64,000 bases of DNA from Corynebacterium vitaeruminis DSM 20294. GTDB taxonomy: Bacteria > Actinomycetota > Actinomycetes > Mycobacteriales > Mycobacteriaceae. Under the pieces are notes generated by a model. The model was not told where the DNA came from. It did no database searches and worked only from the letters and a program-made list of their open reading frames with translations. The stretch spans positions 1,364,001-1,428,000 of the forward strand of contig NZ_CP004353.1 in assembly GCF_000550805.1 (NCBI RefSeq). The letters run 5' to 3'. Shown here one piece after another: positions 1 to 9,344 of this stretch. Every line of letters begins with the position of its first letter. The stretch's first letter is position 1. The position numbers and the translations under genes are program-made.

Positions 1-203
1 GCGGCACCTTGGAGGAGGCCAAGGCCGCCACCAACGGCCAGGTGGCCGAGGGGGTCATCAGCTCCCAGTCGATCTTCCAGCTCGCGCAGAAGCACAAGGT
101 GGACATGCCGATCACGCAGGCCGTCTACGGCGTGTGCCACAAGGGTGCGGACGTGGGGGCGATGGTCGCGGCGCTCATGGGGCGCTCCAAGAAGGCGGAG
201 TAA
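1..203 (+). CDS. gpsA: Glycerol-3-phosphate dehydrogenase [NAD(P)+], C-terminal end (partial)
   Basis: Only the last ~66 codons are present; the reading frame enters from the left edge (codons begin at base 3) and stops at TAA 201-203. The residues include [20 protein letters not shown] followed by ITQAVYGV, which is the typical helical C-terminal end of GpsA, the enzyme that reduces dihydroxyacetone phosphate to sn-glycerol-3-phosphate for phospholipid synthesis. The position directly upstream of ddl is the usual actinobacterial arrangement. No catalytic residues lie within the visible part, so the call rests on the tail sequence and the neighbourhood. Confidence 0.85.
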   Translation, partial: GTLEEAKAATNGQVAEGVISSQSIFQLAQKHKVDMPITQAVYGVCHKGADVGAMVAALMGRSKKAE

Positions 204-305
204 GAAGCGGGCCCGCGGCCCGCCGCCTAGGCGTTAAGTCCGCCGAGGAAAAAGGTGGGCGTCGAAAAGCAAAGCGATGAAAGCGACAAGGTAGAGTGAG
301 CAACC

Positions 306-1385
306 GTGACTGCTAACTCGAACGCCAAAATCAAGGTCGCCGTCGTCTACGGTGGCCGCAGCTCTGAACACAACGTCTCCTGCGTGTCCGCGGGCGCGAT
401 CATGAGCCACCTCGACCCCGAGCGCTACGAGGTGTACCCCGTGGGCATCACCAAGGACGGCGCCTGGACCGTCGGCGAGTCCGACCCGGACAAGCTCAAG
501 CTGGTCGACCGCGTCATGCCCGAGGTCGAGTTCGTGCGCGAGGTCGCGCTGTCGCTCAACCCCGCCACCAAGGGACAGTTCCGCTTCGAGGACGGCAGCC
601 TGTACGCGCAGGTCGACGTCATCTTCCCCGTGCTCCACGGCCGCTTCGGCGAGGACGGCACCATCCAGGGCATGTTCGAGCTCTCCGGCGTGCCGTACGT
701 GGGCACCGGCGTCTTAAGCTCCGCCTGCGGCATGGACAAGGAATACACCAAGAAGCTCCTGGCGGCCGAGGGCCTGCCGGTGGGCAAGGAGGTCATCCTC
801 CGCGGCGCCGAGCAGCTCACCGAAGCAGACAAGAAGCTGCTGGGACTTCCGGTGTTCGTCAAGCCCGCCCGGGGCGGCTCCTCCATCGGCATCTCGCGCG
901 TGGCCAGCTGGGACGACATCGACGCGGCCATCTCCCTTGCCCGCGAGCACGACTCCAAGGTCATCGTCGAGTCCGAGATCATTGGCGCCGAGGTCGAGTG
1001 CGGCGTGCTCGACCAGCCGGGCGTGGGGCTGGTGGCCTCGCTGCCGGCGCAGCTCATCGACACCGACGAGGGCGACGAGGGCTTCTACGGCTTCGACACC
1101 AAGTACTTGGACGACGTGGTCACCGCCCACATCCCGGCCCCGCAGCCGGAGGAGACCATCGAGCTGATCCGCTCCCTCTCGCTCGAGGCCTTCCAGGCGC
1201 TCAACTGCGAGGGGCTGGCTCGCGTGGACTTCTTCGTCACCGCCAACGGCCCCGTCATCAACGAGATCAACACCATGCCGGGCTTCACCCCGATCTCCAT
1301 GTACCCGCAGGTCTTCGCCGCGACCGGCATCAAGTACGAGGAGCTTCTCGACGACCTTGTCACGAACGCCCTGAACCGGCAGTAG
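306..1385 (+). CDS. ddl: D-alanine--D-alanine ligase
   Basis: Cytoplasmic ATP-grasp ligase that makes the D-Ala-D-Ala dipeptide of peptidoglycan precursors. At 359 aa it has the usual family length. Visible motifs are VYGGRSSEHNVS near residue 14 (N-terminal signature), FVKPARGGSSIGIS near 184 (ATP-grasp lysine and flexible loop), GLARVDFF near 303 and EINTMPGFT near 319 (metal-binding Glu/Asn end motif). The chosen start is GTG 306: a TAGAGT box at 292-297 sits 8 nt before it and no clear Shine-Dalgarno is present, which suggests a leaderless mRNA. It lies 102 nt after gpsA, with a copy of the dispersed GTCGA repeat (258-275) in the gap. Confidence 0.95.
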   Translation: MTANSNAKIKVAVVYGGRSSEHNVSCVSAGAIMSHLDPERYEVYPVGITKDGAWTVGESDPDKLKLVDRVMPEVEFVREVALSLNPATKGQFRFEDGSLYAQVDVIFPVLHGRFGEDGTIQGMFELSGVPYVGTGVLSSACGMDKEYTKKLLAAEGLPVGKEVILRGAEQLTEADKKLLGLPVFVKPARGGSSIGISRVASWDDIDAAISLAREHDSKVIVESEIIGAEVECGVLDQPGVGLVASLPAQLIDTDEGDEGFYGFDTKYLDDVVTAHIPAPQPEETIELIRSLSLEAFQALNCEGLARVDFFVTANGPVINEINTMPGFTPISMYPQVFAATGIKYEELLDDLVTNALNRQ

Positions 1386-1426
1386 CCACGCATTTTGTTG
1401 TTGCCCTTCTGCGTTTGCGGGTATCC

Positions 1427-1499
1427 GGTTGTGGGTAGCCACCCACAACCGTAAAGGGAGCAGGCCCGCCGCGATGCGCACCACGCGCCGCGGCGGGCC
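1427..1499 (+). terminator. Two consecutive hairpins after ddl
   Basis: The first hairpin is a perfect 10-bp stem, GGTTGTGGGT (1427-1436) with ACCCACAACC (1441-1450) and a 4-nt loop. The second pairs GGCCCGCCGCG (1463-1473) with CGCGGCGGGCC (1489-1499), 11 bp. Neither is followed by a strong T-tract, so they may be weak terminators or mRNA stabilisers. They occupy most of the 277-bp gap before the next gene. Confidence 0.6.
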
Positions 1500-1662
1500 A
1501 GTTGCGTTGTGGCCGGGTTGTGACCTGGTTTGTGGCGTTTCGGCGGGGTGGAAACGGGCGCTCTCCGGGCCGTGGGCGGGGTAGCCTGGCAGGTGTACAC
1601 CAAGCTTGGACTGCGCCGACGAGTGCGGTTGGGCTTAGCGGAGCGAGATTCTCAAGGGAGCG

Positions 1663-2688
1663 ATGATGAGCACTCCAGGGATGGCGAGCGGCGAACACAT
1701 CTACGACGTCATCGTCGTCGGCGGCGGCCAGTCAGGCCTTGCCACCGGCTACTACCTGCGCCGGCACAAGCTGGACTTCCTCATCCTCGACGACCAGGAT
1801 TCGCCAGGCGGCGGGTGGCGGCACGTGTGGGACTCGATGACGCTGTTTTCCACCGCCGAGTTCTCCAACCTGCCCGGCATCCCGATGCCGCACTACGACG
1901 GGTTCCCGCCCGCGAGCCACGTCATCGACTACCTCGCGGCCTACGAGGCCCGCTACGAGCTGCCGGTGAGAAGGCCGGTGAGGGTCGAGCGGGTCGGCCA
2001 CGAGGGCGGCCTGTTCGTCGTTGAGACCGACCAAGGCGTGCTGCGCGCCCGCTGCGTCATCGCCGCCACGGGGACGTGGTCGGCGCCGTTCGTGCCCACC
2101 TACCCGGGACGCTTCCACGGCAGGCAGTGGCACTCGGCCAACTATCCGGGCCCCGCGCCCTTTAAGAGGCAGTCCGTCGCGGTAGTCGGCGGCGCGAACT
2201 CCGGGGCGCAGATCGCCGCGGAGCTGGCCAACTCGCCGGAGGTCGGGCCGGTCCTCTGGTACACGCTCGAGCCGCCGAGGTGGATGCCCGACGACATCGA
2301 CGGCCGCGAGCTCTTCCGCCGCAACCGCGGGCGCGCGTTGGCGATCCTGCGCGGCGAACCCGATCCCGGCCCGGACTCGCTCCTCGGCGACATCGTCATG
2401 CTCCCGTCCGTGAAGGAGGCGAGGGATTTGGGGCGGCTGCGCGCCCGCCCGATGTTCGCATCGCTCAAGGAGGTCTACGCCGACAACCTCATCTGGTGCA
2501 CGGGCTTCCGCCCGGCGCTAGGGCCCTTCCGCCGGCTCGTGCGCGGGCGCGCCCCGCTGGTTCAGGGGCTGTACTTCGTGGGCTACGGCGACTGGGTGGG
2601 GCCCGGGGCCGCGACCATCACGGGGGTCGGTCCCTACGCAAAGAAGGCAGCCGCTGACGCGGCCGCCTTCGTGAGGATGAAGCGATAA
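1663..2688 (+). CDS. Flavin-dependent NAD(P)H monooxygenase-like oxidoreductase
   Basis: 341-aa two-dinucleotide-binding-domain flavoprotein. The FAD-binding Rossmann motif VVGGGQSGLATGYY is near residue 18, the ATG motif (VIAATGTWSAP) near 131, and a second, NADPH-type motif VAVVGGANSGAQIAAEL near 171. The layout is that of ArsO/CzcO-like monooxygenases. The start is set by AAGGGAGCG just before tandem ATG codons at 1663. The gene is monocistronic and convergent with the DUF3515 gene (12 nt apart). Substrate cannot be told from the sequence; the family includes enzymes annotated near arsenic and metal loci, but the arsR cassette of this window is 22 kb away, so no functional link is claimed. 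Confidence 0.8.
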   Translation: MMSTPGMASGEHIYDVIVVGGGQSGLATGYYLRRHKLDFLILDDQDSPGGGWRHVWDSMTLFSTAEFSNLPGIPMPHYDGFPPASHVIDYLAAYEARYELPVRRPVRVERVGHEGGLFVVETDQGVLRARCVIAATGTWSAPFVPTYPGRFHGRQWHSANYPGPAPFKRQSVAVVGGANSGAQIAAELANSPEVGPVLWYTLEPPRWMPDDIDGRELFRRNRGRALAILRGEPDPGPDSLLGDIVMLPSVKEARDLGRLRARPMFASLKEVYADNLIWCTGFRPALGPFRRLVRGRAPLVQGLYFVGYGDWVGPGAATITGVGPYAKKAAADAAAFVRMKR

Positions 2689-2700
2689 GAAGCACTGGGG

Positions 2701-3645
2701 CTATTCGGTCGAGGCGATCGTCTGCTCGATGGCCTTGGTGAACTCCACCAGCGCCGCGTCGCCGCTGGCCTGGGGAACCGACACGGCCACCACGTTGGTG
2801 CGGTTGACCGAGTAGTAGGTGGCCGCGGTCGTGCCGTTGCCCACCGTGGTGTCCTCGAACCACGCAACGCCGTTGATCTGCTGCAGCTTCGCGCCGGCCT
2901 GGTAGGCGGCGGGGAAGGCCACGCCGCAGCGAAGCGCCACCGGCTCGTAGCCGTCGACGGTCCACGCGGCGGTGAGGTTGCCCAGCTGGTCGCCGGTGTA
3001 GCGGGAGTACGTCGGATCGGTGCCGAATTCATCCGGCAGGGCGTCGGCCAGCGCGGAGCAGCTGCCTGACTCACCCGCGGCGAGGTCGGTCAGCGGGGTG
3101 GGCTGCGGCTGCGCCTGCGTGGTGTCGAGGTTGCTCAGCGCGTCGTTGAGCGCGGCCGAGGTGAAATCGTTGTCGCCCAAACCCTCCTCGTCGGTGGAGA
3201 TGGCCACGACGGGGGAGCGGTTGACCGTGTACCACGTCTGCAGCGTCGACTGCGGGGTGGTATCGACCACGCGCAGCCACTCGGTGCCGTCGATCGTGGT
3301 CGTCGGGGACAGAGCCGTGTACTGCAGCGGGAGATTCACGCCGCAGCGCAGGGTGATCTGCTGCTGGCTGTTGGACTGCCAGGCCGCCGCGCCGTCCGGC
3401 TTCGGCTCCACGAGCTCGGCGCGCTTGTGGCCGAGGAACTTCGCCGGCAGGGCGTCGACAAGCTGCGAACACTGCTCGGAGCTGGCCAGCGGCGCGTCGA
3501 TCACCGACATCCCCACCGGCTGGTTCGCCGCCTTCTGATACACGAGCTTCGCGCCGACCATCACGCCGACCACGAGAACGAGTGCCAAGATGAGCGCCAG
3601 CAGAATCGGCGTTCGTTTAAAGCTGTTGTCTTGTCGTGCATCCAT
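2701..3645 (-). CDS. Membrane-anchored protein with two DUF3515 repeats
   Basis: 314 aa on the minus strand. After a short charged N-terminus there is one transmembrane helix (LLALILALVLVVGVMVGAKL, ~ residues 15-34), so the rest should face outside the membrane. Two homologous ~110-residue units follow: each starts with a Cys before (V/A)DALP, has LRCGV(N/A) in the middle, W(L/F) near the core and YTVNRSPVVAIS or YYSVNRTNVVAVS near its end. This matches DUF3515, normally a single-copy actinobacterial domain encoded next to thiL/ddl. The four conserved cysteines suggest one disulfide per unit. The ATG at 3645 has a TACTCT box (3653-3658) exactly 7 nt upstream on its strand, suggesting leaderless transcription. 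Function of the family is unknown. Confidence 0.8.
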   Translation of the reverse strand: MDARQDNSFKRTPILLALILALVLVVGVMVGAKLVYQKAANQPVGMSVIDAPLASSEQCSQLVDALPAKFLGHKRAELVEPKPDGAAAWQSNSQQQITLRCGVNLPLQYTALSPTTTIDGTEWLRVVDTTPQSTLQTWYTVNRSPVVAISTDEEGLGDNDFTSAALNDALSNLDTTQAQPQPTPLTDLAAGESGSCSALADALPDEFGTDPTYSRYTGDQLGNLTAAWTVDGYEPVALRCGVAFPAAYQAGAKLQQINGVAWFEDTTVGNGTTAATYYSVNRTNVVAVSVPQASGDAALVEFTKAIEQTIASTE

Positions 3646-3804
3646 GCTTTTGAGAGTACGCGGCGCCCGATTCCCCGATCAATTCACCGTTTTTTTCGTT
3701 TGCTTGTCGACGCCTGCCGCTCCGCCGCCGCCCCTCCCACGAAGGGAGGAAGCCCCCTCCTTGATTGTCCAATCCGTGCGCCGGGCATTACTCTCGGGGG
3801 TGAT

Positions 3805-4770
3805 ATGAAGCCACCGAAGAACCCCACCCTGGCCGAGGTCGGCGAGCAGGCCGCCATCAACGTCATCATCGCCCACGCCCCCAGCTCCCGCAACGGCGAC
3901 GACGCGGCCGTCCTGCCGCACGCGGCCCCCAACTCGCGCATGGTGGTGACCACGGACATGCTGGTGGAAAACCGTCACTTCAGCCTCGACTGGTCCACGC
4001 CCGCGGAGATCGGGCGCAAGGCCATCACCCAGAACTTCGCCGACGTCGAGGCCATGGGCGCGCGCCCCATCGCGGCGCTCCTAGGGCTCAGCGTCCCAAG
4101 CTACACCCGCCTTGGCTTCGTCTCCGACCTGGCACGCGGCATCGCCCAGCGCGTCGGCGACTACGGCGCGGAGCTGGTCGGTGGCGACATCACCGACGGC
4201 GAGGCCATCGTCATCTCCGTGACCGCCATCGGCCAGCTCGGCGGCTCGATCCCGGCGCTCACCCTGGACGCCGCCCGCCCCGGCCAGATCCTCATCGCCT
4301 CCGGCGAGATCGGCGCCTCGGCCGCGGGCTACGCGCTGCTCAAGCGCTTCGGACGCGACGGGGTGCCCAGGGAGTTCATGCCGCTCATCCAGTCCCACTG
4401 CGCGACCAAGATCCCGCGGGGCCGCGGCTTCGTGGCACGTACCGCCGGCGTGACCGCCATGACCGACAACTCCGACGGCCTCGTCCACGACCTCGAGACC
4501 ATGGCGCGCCGGTCCGGGGTGACCATCAACGTCGACTCCGCGGGCATTTCCCCCTCGCCGCTCATGCGCAAGGCCGCCGAGCTGCTTAGCGCTGACCCGT
4601 GGGAGTGGGTGCTCTCCGGCGGGGAGGACCATACCCTTCTCGCCACCACCAACTGCGCGCCGCCGGTGGGCTTCCGCAGGATCGGGCTGGTCAACAAGCA
4701 GCACTTCCACCGGCTGGTCACCGTCGACCACAAGACCCCGGACTACACCGCGGGGTGGAATAGCTTCTAG
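3805..4770 (+). CDS. thiL: Thiamine-monophosphate kinase
   Basis: 321-aa ThiL, which phosphorylates thiamine monophosphate to the active cofactor thiamine diphosphate. Motifs: GDDAAVL near residue 31 and [11 protein letters not shown] near 49 (N-terminal AIRS-type domain, metal and substrate binding), [10 protein letters not shown] near 127, [10 protein letters not shown] near 221 and SGGEDHTLL near 271. I chose ATG 3805, preceded by a GGGGGTGA ribosome-binding stretch; the open frame extends far upstream but that part overlaps the divergent DUF3515 gene and lacks homology. It is followed by ung after 41 nt, the usual corynebacterial order. Confidence 0.95.
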   Translation: MKPPKNPTLAEVGEQAAINVIIAHAPSSRNGDDAAVLPHAAPNSRMVVTTDMLVENRHFSLDWSTPAEIGRKAITQNFADVEAMGARPIAALLGLSVPSYTRLGFVSDLARGIAQRVGDYGAELVGGDITDGEAIVISVTAIGQLGGSIPALTLDAARPGQILIASGEIGASAAGYALLKRFGRDGVPREFMPLIQSHCATKIPRGRGFVARTAGVTAMTDNSDGLVHDLETMARRSGVTINVDSAGISPSPLMRKAAELLSADPWEWVLSGGEDHTLLATTNCAPPVGFRRIGLVNKQHFHRLVTVDHKTPDYTAGWNSF

Positions 4771-4811
4771 CCGCCAACCGCACCCGCCGACCGCTTCTCA
4801 TAAGGACCCCC

Positions 4812-5483
4812 ATGACCGACACCCGCCCGCTTCCCGTCCACCCCACCTGGCTAGAGCCGCTCGCCCCCGTGGCCGAGCAGATCCACCAGATGGGCGACTT
4901 CCTCCGCGCCGAGAACGCCGCCGGTCGCGGCTACCTCCCGGCGGGCACCGACGTGCTGCGGGCGTTTACCTACCCCTTCGACGAGGTCAAGGTCCTGATC
5001 GTGGGCCAGGACCCGTACCCGACCCCGGGGCACGCGATGGGCCTGAGCTTTTCCACCCAGCCGGGCGTGCGCCCGCTGCCGCGCAGCCTGGCCAACATCT
5101 TCAAGGAGCTGTCCACCGACCTGGGCATCCCGGCACCCCAGGACGGCGACCTCACCGGCTGGTCCCGCCAGGGCGTGGCACTGTTCAACCGGGTGCTCAG
5201 CGTGAGTCCGGGGCGCGCCGGGAGCCACCGGGGCAAGGGCTGGGAGATCGTCACGGAGACCGCCATCCGCGCGCTCGCCGCGCGCCCGCAGCCGCTCGTG
5301 GCTATCCTGTGGGGCCGCGACGCGCAGAACACCCAGGCCTTCTTGGGTGATACCCCGTGCATCACCTCGCCGCACCCGTCGCCGCTGTCTGCCAGCCGCG
5401 GGTTCTTTGGCTCGCACCCGTTTAGCCGCGCTAACCAGCTGTTGGTTGACCTCGGCGCGCAGCCTGTCGACTGGCGCCTGTAG
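4812..5483 (+). CDS. ung: Uracil-DNA glycosylase (family 1)
   Basis: 223 aa, normal family length. It removes uracil from DNA arising from cytosine deamination or dUMP incorporation. The water-activating loop [17 protein letters not shown] lies near residue 64 (catalytic Asp in GQDPYP), and the DNA-intercalating/catalytic His loop [19 protein letters not shown] near 186. A Shine-Dalgarno-like AAGGA precedes ATG 4812. The TAG stop (5481-5483) forms part of a TAGAAT box that appears to be the promoter of the next gene. Confidence 0.96.
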   Translation: MTDTRPLPVHPTWLEPLAPVAEQIHQMGDFLRAENAAGRGYLPAGTDVLRAFTYPFDEVKVLIVGQDPYPTPGHAMGLSFSTQPGVRPLPRSLANIFKELSTDLGIPAPQDGDLTGWSRQGVALFNRVLSVSPGRAGSHRGKGWEIVTETAIRALAARPQPLVAILWGRDAQNTQAFLGDTPCITSPHPSPLSASRGFFGSHPFSRANQLLVDLGAQPVDWRL

Positions 5484-5494
5484 AATACGTGTTC

Positions 5495-7168
5495 ATGCCA
5501 GCCACTGACGTTCTCGACGGCGCTGGCCTGCTTTCTTGGGCGAGGCAGGCAGTCGCCGAGCTCGTGGCACGCCGAGCGGAGATCAACGCGCTCAACGTGT
5601 TCCCGGTGCCGGACTCGGACACCGGGTCCAACATGGCCCACACGATGGAGGCCGCGCTGAAAAACGCCGAGGCTCTCGTGGAGAAGAAGCCGGAGTCCGT
5701 GGACAACGCAGCCTCCATCGCGGCGGCGCTCGCGGCGGGCTCGGTCAAGGGCGCCCGCGGCAACTCCGGGGTGGTCCTCAGCCAGGTGCTGCGCGGGATC
5801 GCGCAGTCGGCGGAGAAGGGCGTGATCACCGGGGAGGGGATCACCAACTCGCTCTCGCTGGCGCTGAGCTTCGTCAACAAGGCCATCACCGATCCGGTCG
5901 AGGGCACCGTCATCACCGTCCTGCGGGCCGCCAGCATCGCCGCCGCCCAGGACGAGGAGGGCACGCTTACCTCGATCGTGGAGTCGGCCACCCAGGCGGC
6001 GCGCATCGCGCTCGCCAACACCCCCTCCCAGCTTGCGGCCCTGCGCGAGGCGGGCGTCGTCGACGCCGGGGGCCGGGGATTCGTTATCCTGCTCGACGCG
6101 CTGCTCAGCGTGGTCACCGGCGAGCCCATCGCGGGAGAGGGCGTCGAGCTGGCCGAGCGAATCGCCGGGCTGGGATCCGAGCTCTCGGAGGGGGCCAACG
6201 CAGGTGAGGCGAGCCGCCGCGAGGCGTCGGCAAGCGAAGGCGTAAGCGAACACGGCCATGGCGCGGCAGGCTACCTCGAGGTGATGTTCTACATCTCCGG
6301 GTGCTCGCTGGACGACGTGCGCGACGCGCTGGCGCCGCTGGGGGATAGCCTCAACATCGCGCAGCTCGACGGCGACGCGGGCACGGTGCACATCCACAGC
6401 CGCGAGGCGGGCACGGTCATCGAGACGGCCTTCGGGCTCGGCCAGGTCAGCGACCTGCGCCTCGAGGTGCTTCCCGACAGCCCGGCGCAGATGCCGCCGA
6501 CCGCGGGTAAACGCGTCGTCGTGGCGATCACGCCGCCGGGTGCACTCGCCCAGCTCTACGCGGAGTCCGGGGCGCTCGTCGTGCCGCGCACGGGGGAGGA
6601 TCAGGACATCGTCGTCGACGTGGTCTCCCAGGCGAGGCTCAGCCGCGCGAGCGAGATCATCCTCCTTCCCAACGGGATGCTCGACAAGTACGAGCTGGCC
6701 TCCATCGAGCGCTCGAGCCTCGCTTTCGAGCAGTCGATCACGATCGTTCCCGCCAGCAAGCTGGTGCGCGGGCTCGCGGCGCTGAGCGTCCACGACCCCG
6801 AGCAGCCCCTGGCCATGGACACCTACGCCATGGTGGAGGCCACCACCGCGATGCGCACCGCGCGGCTGAAGGTGGCGACCAAGGCGCGGCTGACGCCCGC
6901 CGGGCCGTGCGCGAAGGGCGACATCCTCGCCGTCGCGGGCGGGGTGACCATCGTCGTGGGAGAGGACGTGCTCGGCACCGTCATCGACGCCTGCAGGCGG
7001 ATGCTGGAGGTCGGCGGCGAGCAGATCACGCTCCTGGTCGAGGGCGAGCTCATCGCAGACATCACCGCGGAGGCGGTGCAAGACGGCCTGCCCAAGCACC
7101 GTCGCGTGGACGTGGCCGTCTACCCGGCCGACAACCTGGGAAGCCTCGTCGAGATCGGGGTGGAATAA
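5495..7168 (+). CDS. DAK2/DhaL-domain protein (FakA/YloV family)
   Basis: 557 aa. The N-terminal DhaL-type nucleotide-binding domain carries NVFPVPDSDTGSNMAHTM near residue 34, whose acidic residues bind Mg-ATP in this family, and GARGNSGVVLSQ near 87. The C-terminal half resembles the FakA middle and C-terminal domains. Homologues in Firmicutes are fatty-acid kinases working with FakB; no fakB is seen here, so substrate is inferred only. The linker (~ residues 233-255) is low-complexity and contains a copy of the dispersed repeat (6223-6238). ATG 5495 is preferred over GTG 5489 because TAGAAT (5481-5486) is 8 nt upstream, as for other apparently leaderless genes. recG starts 3 nt after the stop, so the two are probably co-transcribed. 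Confidence 0.85.
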   Translation: MPATDVLDGAGLLSWARQAVAELVARRAEINALNVFPVPDSDTGSNMAHTMEAALKNAEALVEKKPESVDNAASIAAALAAGSVKGARGNSGVVLSQVLRGIAQSAEKGVITGEGITNSLSLALSFVNKAITDPVEGTVITVLRAASIAAAQDEEGTLTSIVESATQAARIALANTPSQLAALREAGVVDAGGRGFVILLDALLSVVTGEPIAGEGVELAERIAGLGSELSEGANAGEASRREASASEGVSEHGHGAAGYLEVMFYISGCSLDDVRDALAPLGDSLNIAQLDGDAGTVHIHSREAGTVIETAFGLGQVSDLRLEVLPDSPAQMPPTAGKRVVVAITPPGALAQLYAESGALVVPRTGEDQDIVVDVVSQARLSRASEIILLPNGMLDKYELASIERSSLAFEQSITIVPASKLVRGLAALSVHDPEQPLAMDTYAMVEATTAMRTARLKVATKARLTPAGPCAKGDILAVAGGVTIVVGEDVLGTVIDACRRMLEVGGEQITLLVEGELIADITAEAVQDGLPKHRRVDVAVYPADNLGSLVEIGVE

Positions 7169-7171
7169 CCC

Positions 7172-9289
7172 ATGCTGGGCTGGCACGATTCGACGGCGCT
7201 GAAGAGCGTGCTCCCGACGAAGGAGGCGGCCGCCTTCAAGAAGCACTTCGGTTTCACCACCGTCGAGCAGCTCCTGCGCCAATACCCGCGCGTGCACACC
7301 CCGCACGGGGTCAACCTCAGCGCGGGGCTCGGCGTGGAGGGCGACATCATCACCGTCATCGGCACGATCATCGCCACCAACGAGCGCCTGGACCGCCGCG
7401 GCAACAAGATGTACACCATCGTCATCGAGGACCAGCCGCACTTGATCAGCGCCACCTTCTTCCGCGCCTCGTGGATCTCCAAGGTGCTCACCCAGGGCAC
7501 GCGCGCGATGTTCACGGGCAAGCTCAAGTTCTTCCGCGGGGTGCCGCAGCTCCAGCACCCGGACTACCTCATCCTCCCGCGCATCGGGGAGAAGAAGCGC
7601 TCGACCGGCGCGCTCAAGGGGCTGACCACCTACGGCGACGTCGCCGAGGTCACCGAGCTGCTCAGCGAGCTCGACTACATCCCGATCTACCCGGCGAAGG
7701 CGGCCATGCCCACCTGGCGCATCTTCGGCGCCATCCACGAGGTCCTGCGCACCACCGAGCCCTACGCCGATCCGCTGGGGGGCTACGCGCCGAAGGACCT
7801 GCCCAGCTTCGACGAGGCCATCCGCGGCATCCACGAGCCCGGCCCTGAGGGACCCGGCCCCGCCATCGACCGCCTGCGCTACGACGAGGCCATGCAGATC
7901 GCGCTGGTCATGGCCGTGCGCCGCGCCGACAGCGCGCACCGGCAGGCGGTCGCCCTCGAGCCGATCCCCGGCGGCCAGCGCCAGCGGCTGCTCGATGGCT
8001 TGCGCTTTCCGCTTACCGACGGCCAAAGGCGGGTCATCGCCGAGATCTCCGAGGAGCTCAACAAGCCGCGGCCCATGCAGCGCCTCCTGCAGGGCGAGGT
8101 GGGCTCGGGCAAGACCATTGTCTCGGTCATCTCCATGCTCCAGGCCGTGGACCAGCGCAAGCAGTGCGCGCTCTTGGCCCCGACCGAGGTGCTCGCCACC
8201 CAGCACGCCCGGAGCATCCAGGAGACCCTCACTCATGCGGGCGTGGACGCCAAGGTCGTGGTGCTCACCGGTTCGCTCAACACCAAGCAGCGGAAACAGG
8301 CCCTACTCGACATCGTCTCCGGCGAGGCCGACATCATCGTGGGCACCCACGCGATCATCCAGGAGGGCGTGGACTTCTTCGACCTTGCCTTCTGCGTGGT
8401 TGACGAGCAGCACCGCTTCGGCGTCGAGCAGCGCAACCACCTGCGCGGCAAGGGGCGCGACGGCACGACCCCGCACCTTTTGGTCATGACCGCCACCCCG
8501 ATCCCGCGCACCATCGCCATGACCGCCTTCGGCGACCTGTCGATGTCGGTGCTCACCGAGCTGCCCGGCGGACGGCGTCCCATCGAGAGCTTCGTCGTCG
8601 CCGAGATCAACCGCCGCTGGGTCGAGCGCGCCTTCCAGCGCATGCGCGAGGAGATCGAGGCTGGCCGCCAGGTCTACGTCGTCTGCCCGCGCATCCAGGG
8701 CGAGGGCGGCGTCGAGGAGACCTTCGCCTACTTCCGTGAGCAGGTCTTCCCGGACCTGCGGGTGGGCATGCTGCACGGCAAAATGCCCGCCGACGCCAAG
8801 GAGGAGGTCATGCTCGCCTTCGCCGCGGGTGAGCTGGACCTGCTCGTGGCCACCACGGTCATCGAGGTCGGCATCGACGTGCCCAACGCCACCATCATGA
8901 TGATCCGCGAGTCGGAGCGCTTCGGCGTCTCCCAGCTGCACCAGCTGCGCGGCCGCGTGGGCCGCGGCGGCAACGCGTCGATCTGCTTCTTCCACACCGG
9001 GCTGGAGGCGGGCGAGGAGGCCGTCAAGCGCGTGCAGGCGGTCGCCGCCACGACCAACGGCTTCGACCTCGCCGAGATCGACCTCGAGCAGCGCCAGGAG
9101 GGCGACGTGCTGGGGGCGAGGCAGTCGGGCACGACCAACCTCAAGCTGCTCAGCCTCGTCCGCGATCGCGAGGTCATCGAGCGCGCCAATCGGGATGCCG
9201 CCTACCTCGTCTCCCGCGACCCGGAGCTCGCGCAGAAGCTCATCGTCGACGTGGACGACGATTCGCAGGGCTTCATCGAGAAGTCCTAA
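7172..9289 (+). CDS. recG: ATP-dependent DNA helicase RecG
   Basis: 705-aa superfamily 2 branch-migration helicase that remodels stalled forks and Holliday junctions. An N-terminal OB-fold/wedge region precedes the helicase core, with Walker A GEVGSGKT near residue 308, DEQHRFGVEQRN (DEAH-type motif II in its RecG form) near 410, TATPIPRTIAMTAFGDL (motif III) near 440, and the RecG-typical QLRGRVGRG motif VI near 591. Length is close to other actinobacterial RecG. It is coupled to the DAK2 gene by a 3-nt gap. Confidence 0.96.
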   Translation: MLGWHDSTALKSVLPTKEAAAFKKHFGFTTVEQLLRQYPRVHTPHGVNLSAGLGVEGDIITVIGTIIATNERLDRRGNKMYTIVIEDQPHLISATFFRASWISKVLTQGTRAMFTGKLKFFRGVPQLQHPDYLILPRIGEKKRSTGALKGLTTYGDVAEVTELLSELDYIPIYPAKAAMPTWRIFGAIHEVLRTTEPYADPLGGYAPKDLPSFDEAIRGIHEPGPEGPGPAIDRLRYDEAMQIALVMAVRRADSAHRQAVALEPIPGGQRQRLLDGLRFPLTDGQRRVIAEISEELNKPRPMQRLLQGEVGSGKTIVSVISMLQAVDQRKQCALLAPTEVLATQHARSIQETLTHAGVDAKVVVLTGSLNTKQRKQALLDIVSGEADIIVGTHAIIQEGVDFFDLAFCVVDEQHRFGVEQRNHLRGKGRDGTTPHLLVMTATPIPRTIAMTAFGDLSMSVLTELPGGRRPIESFVVAEINRRWVERAFQRMREEIEAGRQVYVVCPRIQGEGGVEETFAYFREQVFPDLRVGMLHGKMPADAKEEVMLAFAAGELDLLVATTVIEVGIDVPNATIMMIRESERFGVSQLHQLRGRVGRGGNASICFFHTGLEAGEEAVKRVQAVAATTNGFDLAEIDLEQRQEGDVLGARQSGTTNLKLLSLVRDREVIERANRDAAYLVSRDPELAQKLIVDVDDDSQGFIEKS

Positions 9290-9344
9290 CATCGGTGTGG
9301 CCCCGGCGTCCCGCGGCGGCACCCGGCTGCGATAAGGTAAGGGC

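Noticed and set aside
3427-3804. N-terminal extension of thiL
   Set aside because: The frame is open back to 3427 but covers the divergent DUF3515 gene and has no similarity to ThiL; ATG 3805 fits homology and ribosome site.
4970-8236. Open frame of 1088 codons on the minus strand
   Set aside because: It lies opposite ung, the DAK2 gene and recG, all with clear motifs. Its composition (very rich in Arg, Leu, Gly, Asp, His) is the usual mirror of high-GC genes.
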